From contig LLEY01000113.1 of the NCBI GenBank assembly GCA_001414485.1, forward strand, positions 62,001 to 126,000: a DNA stretch of 64,000 nt. The letters are read 5' to 3'. The notes beneath the pieces are model-generated. The model searched no databases, was not told where the DNA came from, and worked only from the letters and a program-made list of their open reading frames with translations. Both the position numbers and the translations under genes were made by a program. Positions 57,606-64,000 of the stretch are shown here, piece after piece; position 1 is the stretch's first letter; each line of letters starts with the position of its first letter. Source of the DNA: Calycina herbarum. Its lineage: Eukaryota > Ascomycota > Leotiomycetes > Helotiales > Pezizellaceae.

Positions 57606-59070
57606 TATGATTTTGGATCCCTTCTAAATATCTTTTATTCGGGTTGGTTAAGTCCAGAGTAGTTAGAAGCTACATCATCGTCGAACGTACATAGTATCGA
57701 TTAGATATATATATTCGGGTATTTTAGAATATACCTATATACAGGTGAACAACAAAAGCGGCAGTAAATCAAGAACTGGTATAGTATTAGGAAGTTTAGT
57801 AACTTTAGTCATATTATTTGAGAAAGCGCAATTTAATTAAGTCAAGTATATTACTTTCTAAGATTTTTGTTAGTAGAAGTAGAAAGAACTTAGTACTTTT
57901 CGAAGTAGTAATATCTCCTTTACCACAAAAGTATTCTAGAAAGTTTAGAATAATTAAGTGAGTCGAATAAAGTACGAGAAGTACGTTACTAATATAAATT
58001 TTATAACTAGATATAAATAGTCAATTCTAGAATTAGTGAATAAAGTATACTAGAACCTGTTAAACTTTCTAGTACTACCTTAGAACCTGATTGTTCTAAA
58101 CATCTAGGTTAATAGTCCTAATTTGTTCTAAGTATTTAGAATAATTAAATTAAATTACCTTAGAAAGTTAAAACAACGAGAGCTAGGTTAACAGGCACGA
58201 ACATAAAGTATTTACTACCACTTTTGATGTCTACCAAGAGAGTAGGTCAACCACCTCAGTAGACAGGACTCAAGTTACTTCTTCCTCTTGTATCCACAAC
58301 GACAGGTGGAGAGAGAATTTCGGCCTCCTGTTTTGTCTCGGCTCTTCAGGTCGTTCCTTCCCCAAGGTAACTGCACCCGTAAGAGAGAATGAAGAAGCGG
58401 GCTTGGTTTCGTATCACTATGAAGACCAGAGTAGATATTTTTGGGGTCAAGAAGAGAAAGGCACAAGTCTCCAAATCTTCATCTGGCGAGCTTCGGGTCC
58501 ATTGAGACTCCCAAGATTGAGTCTCGAGAGCATTCCTGAATTGACGTGGCCTGAGAAGGGTTACTTTCAACGTATATACGCTGCGTCTCTGGTGTTCTGT
58601 CCGCTCTTATTTATATGTTGTATGCTGTGGCTAGGAACCTAAGCCAGCCTTTGGGGGGAAGGAATTTTTGCCGTTTTTTTGAGTGTTTTTCTTAGCCTGA
58701 TGTGGTTTAAGAAGTCCAACTTCGCTCGCTTCTCGACGCTATCCGCCAACAGCCAAAGAGCCATCAGTACGTATGAACTCCCAGTAATGGAACAACTTCC
58801 CTCTGATTCTACCATAAACTCCATCTGCACAACTCTTCCCCAAAATCTCAAAATCGAATGTCATATAAAAAAGAGTCTCCAAACCTATGAAACAAAACAC
58901 GCACAAGACGCGGTAGGGTCTTGTTGCAAATGTATGGCGGAAACTCTTCAATTTACTAAGTGTGGACTGAGCCGACTATTTATGCCCTGGGATGGCGCTA
59001 GTAGCCACGCTAGTGAGTAGTCATGTGCCTGAAATACCTCTATTCACTTCCAACAGGTCTTGGTCCTAGT
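57606..59070. other. AT-rich repeat-derived intergenic region
   Basis: 57606-57725 is the right part of R2 copy B. About 58033-58052 holds an inverted R1 fragment. About 58110-58260 is a degraded relative of the 17425-17555 MITE and its right flank (ACAACGAGAGCTAGG, CTTTTGATGTC). Open frames at 58403 and 58679 (+) carry no motif and are not called. Confidence 0.55.
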
Positions 59071-59615
59071 TCAAAGGGGTCCGCCATCTCAACGCATTCG
59101 AGTAAGTAATAACAAGATCTTACTCGGTATTCTTGTAGAGGTTTGTATGGAGGGATACTGTACACCTTGTTCGATCTCTCGAATGGTGAGAACCAGGTTT
59201 GAATCTGCCAAATTGGCAATGAATGCAATGGAGGGTCGCAGAATGCCGTAGGAGAGAGATACTTACCTTCGCCTCCCTCAAGCCCAAGCCCAAACCCATC
59301 ACCGGAAAAGTGAACCAACATCCAAGCGCCATGTGGAAGCATGTTCAAGCCTTTAGGAACTGAGGCGTTGGCCTTAGGGACGACTTGAAGAGAGGTCGGT
59401 GTGTTGGAGAGGCCCATCCCCTGGGTACGGGATGATGGAGATTGGTTGCGGATGATTTCAATCCGTTGCGAAGCCAGAAAAGAGGGACGAGGAAGAAGAG
59501 AAGAAAGGAAGAAAAGAAGAAAAGAAGAAAGGGACGGAAGAGGGTTTTGAAGATTTTGAGCTGGGGTGTCGTGGACGTTCCTTCCTTGTGCTCGCGGGGA
59601 GAGTTGAGCGGTCAT
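59071..59615 (-). CDS. Hypothetical protein, three-exon model
   Basis: The model is 59615-59267, 59204-59124 and 59087-59071, 148 aa. Exon 1 ends in a strong GTAAGTAT donor and exon 2 begins after TTTGGCAG. The joined frame reads NMLPHGAWMLVHFSGDGFGL, GLEGGEDSNLVLTIREIEQG and VQYPSIQTSTRIP, which looks protein-like. A hydrophobic stretch (SFLLFFLSSLLP) near residue 35 may be a membrane or signal anchor. No family is recognised, and exon 3 and the start codon are uncertain. It could equally be a relic. Confidence 0.35.
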
Positions 59616-60836
59616 TCCTTCCCTTCTTACACACTTTACGGCAAGACTTGCTCTGTTTCTATCTTTGAGTAAGAAGGGAAGGAGCGAATTGAGGGAATGC
59701 TCGGGATGCCCCACCAAACCCTTCTGAACTGATTTTTCACGAAGCTCCTATCTATAGCTACAATGGCGATTTGATTGTTTGTCTAGAGAGTCAATTCGAA
59801 AGATCCAACATCAATGTTGCCACCAAGTTTCGTGTACAATTTTCCCCTCTGTGATTGGAAAATTTAAGAATGTTTTCGAATCCTAACCCTGCGGATCGCT
59901 GGAAGCACAAGTCAGCCTCCGGGCTGCTCCCCAGCCTGGCGAGCTTCCTTTGTTTTGAACTTGTCAATTTTTCCATAATGACCCAACAGGCAAGTATCCG
60001 GGTTTTGCTCTACAGGTAAAATGAATGAAAGACTAGATCTATGCACCTGGTCTCCAAGTCGTACATTTGTGAGTATGAACGCGATGCGCATTGACAGAGT
60101 ATAAATTCCGATTTTTAGCCCAAAATAGGTACGCCAGGGATTTGTAACTGACCAAGAGTATAATATTACCACTCTGCTTCCCCAATTGTTCAATCAAGGC
60201 TCGGAAAATCAACCTAAATCTCCTAAATCACTAGGACAATTTGATTTGTATTGACTTCATTCTCCTGGAGGTGTTGGGATAACTGTAGAAGGGAAAGTGT
60301 CAAGGTCACGATTCCCTGCAACCCCTGTGGCAACTCCGTACCCATACAAGCCAGAAGGGACAGGTTTTGCGATTGAAAGTTGTATAAATAGATTCTGCAA
60401 GGTTGATTTTCAAAGTTCCCGTAAATACTCTTTTTACATTTTTTTAGGTTTCGATGTTAAAACAATAACAGTTCGCGTCACCGTCGAAGGTACACCTGGA
60501 TGGTTCCTATCAGATAACTTTTACTAAACTTCGAAGATGATTGAACTAACATGTCTCGATTAATCATAAGTTCTGAATGATTATGAGTAAGGTTATTCTA
60601 AAACTTCTCAGGTGATTTGATTAAGCAAGTGTATGACGAACGATGACTGGCGCTCATACTAATGAAACTAAGCGAGGCAACGAGAGTGAAAGCCATCAAG
60701 TAACGCACTTAAGTATTCTCTAAATGAATGCCATCATTCCAGGGTTTCAATTTACATCTTACTGCTTCTGTTTTCTAATCCTGATACAACACAAATTTGA
60801 CAAGTACCTCTAATGCATGAACGGATAGACGCCAAC
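59616..60836. other. Intergenic region before the intact BTB gene
   Basis: 1.2 kb. Short open frames (for example 60297-60527, +) lack motifs. No repeat match to other parts of the window was noticed. Confidence 0.45.
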
Positions 60837-61697
60837 ATGCCGGAACCACAATCACATATAAAACCACAACGTGAAGATGAAATACCAAACTTAGTGTGAG
60901 TGACCAATTTTCTGGTCGTCATGGAATTAAGGCAGCATTTAGCTAAAGCATAACACAGTGAGCCACAATCCATTGTAAAAGTCCATATTCAGCCAGCCCA
61001 AGGACCAAAGAAGACGTTCCAGCTTCACCATAACTTCATCGTTGCTCAATCTCGATACTTCAGGGCTGCTTTTAATTCTTCTTTCATCGAGGGTGCAAGC
61101 CAGGAGGTGTTACTTGAAGATGCCGACCCCAACATATTCGGACTTTTCGCAACTTGGCTTTACAACCAGAAAATCCTCGTCGACTACCGACGACTTGATG
61201 CTTGTGGTCTCTTGATCGATCTGTGGCTCTTCTGTGACAGGGTCATTGCCCCCAAACTCCAAAACCAGACCCTCAGGATGTTAGATGAAGCTCGAGAATC
61301 CCGTGGAGCATTACCAACGACTCATCTTCGACGGATTTACGAAAACACAACGGCAGATAGCGCCTTACGGCAATACATACAACTCGTATGGGACGGCAGC
61401 GTCATATGCAGCGAAGACGTCGAAGAAATGTTTCCCTACCAGTTACTCTTGGAGCTTGTTGCTTCGGAAGATCTCCGTCGACGGAATCCGGATTTTTGGA
61501 GGGATAAGCTCCCGGAAGAGAAGCTCTCGAAATTCTTCGTTGATGAATATTTTGGGCCTGTTCGGAGTGGGGATAAGAGAAAGCGTTCGCATGAGCCTGA
61601 GCCTTTGAAGGTAGAACGGCCTGCCGTCGCTGAGGGACGAAGGAGTCCAACATCACCCCTCCAGCTACGAGTGCCCATTTCATCTTGGGGACAATAA
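60837..61697 (+). CDS. BTB/POZ-domain protein (intact paralogue)
   Basis: Exons 60837-60895 and 60959-61697 (intron 63 nt) give 265 aa. The BTB core reads EPQSIVKVHIQPAQGPKKTF, LHHNFIVAQSRYFRAAFN and LLIDLWLFCDRVIAPKLQNQ. The helical tail continues with LRRIYENTTADSALRQYIQL and FPYQLLLELVASEDLRRRNP. The C-terminus is basic and disordered (GDKRKRSHEPEP). Intron position and phase match the frameshifted paralogue at 51984-52667, and the starts align (EIPNLVEPQ against PLPNLLDPQ). Fungal BTB-only proteins of this size are numerous; adaptor roles with Cul3 are possible but unproven. Confidence 0.82.
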
Positions 61698-62257
61698 CCA
61701 ATCACATGATCCCTCATCCTCGTGATTTACTTTGTTATTAAAAATTGGATTTCTACCAACCAACAGACAGTGCACTTTTCCTTCCTTTTCTCTCCTATTA
61801 CTTGGTAGTGGATATCTCCATCCGATTGTTCTCGTTGTTTCAAATATAATATTCTACTCACAACATATATAAAAGCTTTATCGTCGCTTCCCGATTTAGC
61901 AACTTGGCTTGTGATTCATGCAGCTGACTAAACCCCGACCAACCCCTGCTTCCCAAACTTTCTGTCATCAGTTCATCTTCTCCCACATTTCCGCTTCAAG
62001 TGCCACGAGAACGGCGCAAAAGAGCCACCATATCTTCCCTCAACCATGCAGTGCAGTTTTGCTCTGCACCCTTCAATCCGCTGGAGCCAATAATTCTATT
62101 CCCGACTCCGCCGTCTCCGGTTTCCAGCTCCAGCTCTCCTTCCCCAGTCGAAGTCGCAAACATACGGTCCTCACGGAAAGATAAACATCTCCTCTCTACC
62201 AACAAGTGGCTCTTCCGAGTCGCAGATTTCGGGCGTCTTGTCACAGGTGCCATCCGA
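61698..62257. promoter_or_regulatory. Upstream region of the Dgk1-like gene
   Basis: TATATAAAA at 61866-61874 is a likely core promoter. The Dgk1-like reading frame is open upstream of its ATG from about 62000 but without ATG, so the open stretch is probably 5' UTR. Confidence 0.5.
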
Positions 62258-63457
62258 ATGCCTTCACTCCCTCCCTTCACCATGTCGCGATCCTCGTCGA
62301 ATCCGATCCCGGCCACCCCGCGAGTCATCTCTCCTTCTCCCACCCCATCCGAAGCCCGAGAAAAGTCGCAAGATGGATACTTTGGGCCGGTAACGAGATC
62401 TGCAAAGAAGAAGACGGCAGCGCAAGCACGTATAGACGAAGAACTAGACGAGGATGATGATAAAAGCGACGACCTGCGAAGGGCACGATCCAAAAGCCGG
62501 AGCCCGATGAGAGCTCGAAAGATTTCTGGTCTTACAGCAGCAAAGCCAAAGAAGGCTTCAAGCTCGGTTCAAACGTCAGCCTCGTTAATAGCGAATGGAG
62601 CAGGACCAGAGAACAACGGCCACCTCTCGCCTACCAGTGCGAACTCTGGATGGAGTTGGAGAGATTTTAGTCGAAGTCCAAGCCCGCTGGGACTTATTCC
62701 CATACACAGACAGTGGAGGTCATTCGTACATCGCCACGAGGTTCCACGAAAAGTGTTGCACGTTTCCATCGGGTTTTTTGTTATTTGGGCGTACCTACAT
62801 GGACTTCAAACTTCCGATATCACTCCCTGGCTCATGGGCGCCCTGGTGCCTATTGCCACCGTCGATTTCATACGGCACAAATATGCTCCTTTTAATAGGT
62901 TTTATGTCCGAGTGATGGGAGCCCTCATGCGGGAAACCGAATATGAAGGGTGGAACGGTGTCATCTGGTATCTGCTGGGAGCCTGGATCGTGCTTGGCTT
63001 TTTTCCGAAGGACATCGGAGTGATGGGTGTACTCCTCCTAAGCTGGTGTGATACAGCTGCAAGTACCGTGGGACGAGCATACGGCCGTTACACACCTCGC
63101 ATCAGACGCGGCAAATCTCTCGCCGGGTCACTAGCAGCTTTTGTTGTTGGTGTACTTACCGCAGTAGGATTCTGGGGATACCTGGCCTCCAGCAATGGTA
63201 CCTTTGCCGAGGATATCAATTGGCCGTTCATGTTCACGGGTACCTTGTCTCTTCCTGGTGCTATTCGAGATGTGATCGGATTGACCGAGGCTCAAACGAC
63301 CATCGGAGGAGGATTGGCTCTGTCAGTTATGAGTTTATGGACGGGATTTGTGGCATCAGCCAGCGAGGTTGTAGATGTCTTCGGATGGGATGATAATCTC
63401 ACGATTCCAGCACTCAGTGGACTTGGTATGTGGGGATTTCTCAAAGTTTTTGGTTAG
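62258..63457 (+). CDS. CTP-dependent diacylglycerol kinase (Dgk1-like), ER membrane
   Basis: A single-exon gene of 399 aa from ATG 62258; ATG 62282 is an equal alternative. The N-terminal ~150 residues are Ser/Lys-rich and disordered. The CTP-transferase-like domain starts HEVPRKVLHVSIGFFVIWAY, then EYEGWNGVIWYLLGAWIVLG, LLSWCDTAASTVGRAYGR and the RRGKSLAGSLAAF motif. It ends with EVVDVFGWDDNLTIPALSG. Several transmembrane helices are evident. In yeast, Dgk1 makes phosphatidate from diacylglycerol with CTP at the ER/nuclear envelope and counters the Pah1 lipin phosphatase. The long Ser-rich N-terminus offers phosphorylation sites. Confidence 0.9.
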   Translation: MPSLPPFTMSRSSSNPIPATPRVISPSPTPSEAREKSQDGYFGPVTRSAKKKTAAQARIDEELDEDDDKSDDLRRARSKSRSPMRARKISGLTAAKPKKASSSVQTSASLIANGAGPENNGHLSPTSANSGWSWRDFSRSPSPLGLIPIHRQWRSFVHRHEVPRKVLHVSIGFFVIWAYLHGLQTSDITPWLMGALVPIATVDFIRHKYAPFNRFYVRVMGALMRETEYEGWNGVIWYLLGAWIVLGFFPKDIGVMGVLLLSWCDTAASTVGRAYGRYTPRIRRGKSLAGSLAAFVVGVLTAVGFWGYLASSNGTFAEDINWPFMFTGTLSLPGAIRDVIGLTEAQTTIGGGLALSVMSLWTGFVASASEVVDVFGWDDNLTIPALSGLGMWGFLKVFG

Positions 63458-64000
63458 ACGGTATATCCTGCCAGGATTGTCACGGCAAAATAGGCGTCTG
63501 GGTGGCTTTCACGTAGGGAATATTTAGAGGAAATCGATTCGTTAATATGTCCAATATACATGATTCTTGCTTCGCTGGCATGCATCAAATTGATCCGAAG
63601 TTGTCATGGATGCACGAGGATGGAAATCTCCAACGGCAAGTACAATTCCGCCGGTGAGGCTCATTGGTTGGGTTGTGCCCCCCTCCATCCGCACATTTCA
63701 GAGATTGACGGGTCCATCTGCGTGCATGTCGCACCGTTGGAAGCTGCGCTGCTGCTGGCTGCTCTCTGCACTTTTGATTGCTTGGAAACGGCTCTGTGGT
63801 AAGACGATGCACGTCAAGGCTGGGATCTCGCGGCCTGGTCTGGTGGATGAATTGCACATGAATTGCACATGAATTGCCTCTTGAAGGGAGTGCACTACGT
63901 CCTACCTGCTTGGGAGCCTTGGAGTGCAGAGGAGGCCTAGGGCAGAGTGCAGATAGGGGGGGCGAAAGACGAGGGGGTGGGTTTCTTGGGATGGAGGGGA
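63458..64000. other. 3' flank and unassigned end of the window
   Basis: No gene supported. GAATTGCACAT occurs in near-perfect triplicate at about 63848-63878. Confidence 0.45.

Noticed and set aside
58403..59020. Plus-strand open frames near 58.4 and 58.7 kb
   Set aside because: No motifs, repeat-derived surroundings, and no consistent splice model.
1..64000. CRISPR array, rRNA genes or bacterial-type operons
   Set aside because: No array-like spaced repeats or rRNA signatures were seen, and gene structure is eukaryotic.

Overview
The window is nuclear DNA from a filamentous ascomycete (Pezizomycotina). Genes carry short introns of about 47-230 nt with GT-AG or occasional GC-AG borders. Typical Pezizomycotina families are present: a hydrolase-NACHT-ankyrin NLR-like protein, a HET-domain protein, an ascomycete laccase ending in DSGI, and small secreted cysteine-containing proteins. 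AT-rich DNA transposons carry C-to-T/G-to-A damage like that left by repeat-induced point mutation (RIP). The two Fot1/pogo-type elements resemble Flipper-like elements known from Botrytis, so Leotiomycetes is my best guess, but this is inference.

Layout. 1-6110: 5'-truncated NLR-like gene with an in-frame TAG. 6169-8011: decayed Fot1/pogo element. 8014-10429: gene-poor AT-rich DNA. 10430-14492 (-): nine-exon fusion of a PARP-type ADP-ribosyltransferase with a C-terminal ubiquitin-conjugating domain. 15697-16791 (+): COG7-like Golgi tether subunit. 17716-19746 (+): type II membrane protein with a glycosyltransferase-like layout. 20159-21157 (-): alpha/beta hydrolase. 21935-23184 (-): Ldh2-type malate/lactate dehydrogenase. 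23750-24406 (+): GNAT acetyltransferase. 24861-27728 (-): 16-exon laccase. 29161-30018 (+): OGFr-domain protein. 31893-34139 (+): secreted subtilase. 35031-37122: second Fot1/pogo copy with a nested 267-bp insertion. 38195-40302 (+): HET protein.

From 40.8 to 49 kb lies a housekeeping block: proteasome lid subunit Rpn6 (-), U3 snoRNP protein Sof1 (+), Pol III subunit Rpc9 (-) and a PRPP synthetase (+), in two divergent pairs. From 50 to 61.7 kb the sequence is accessory-like: three small secreted proteins, a frameshifted BTB gene, a Tc1/mariner element, related repeats, and an intact BTB paralogue. A CTP-dependent diacylglycerol kinase (Dgk1-like) closes the window.

There is no operon-like pathway. 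The striking theme is genes next to decaying repeats: the NLR-like gene ends 58 bp from a RIP-damaged transposon and carries a RIP-type stop, the HET gene starts about 1.1 kb from the second copy, and a BTB gene lies inside a repeat whose second copy lacks it. Exon models were built by eye from splice signals, reading phase and family resemblance; no search was run.
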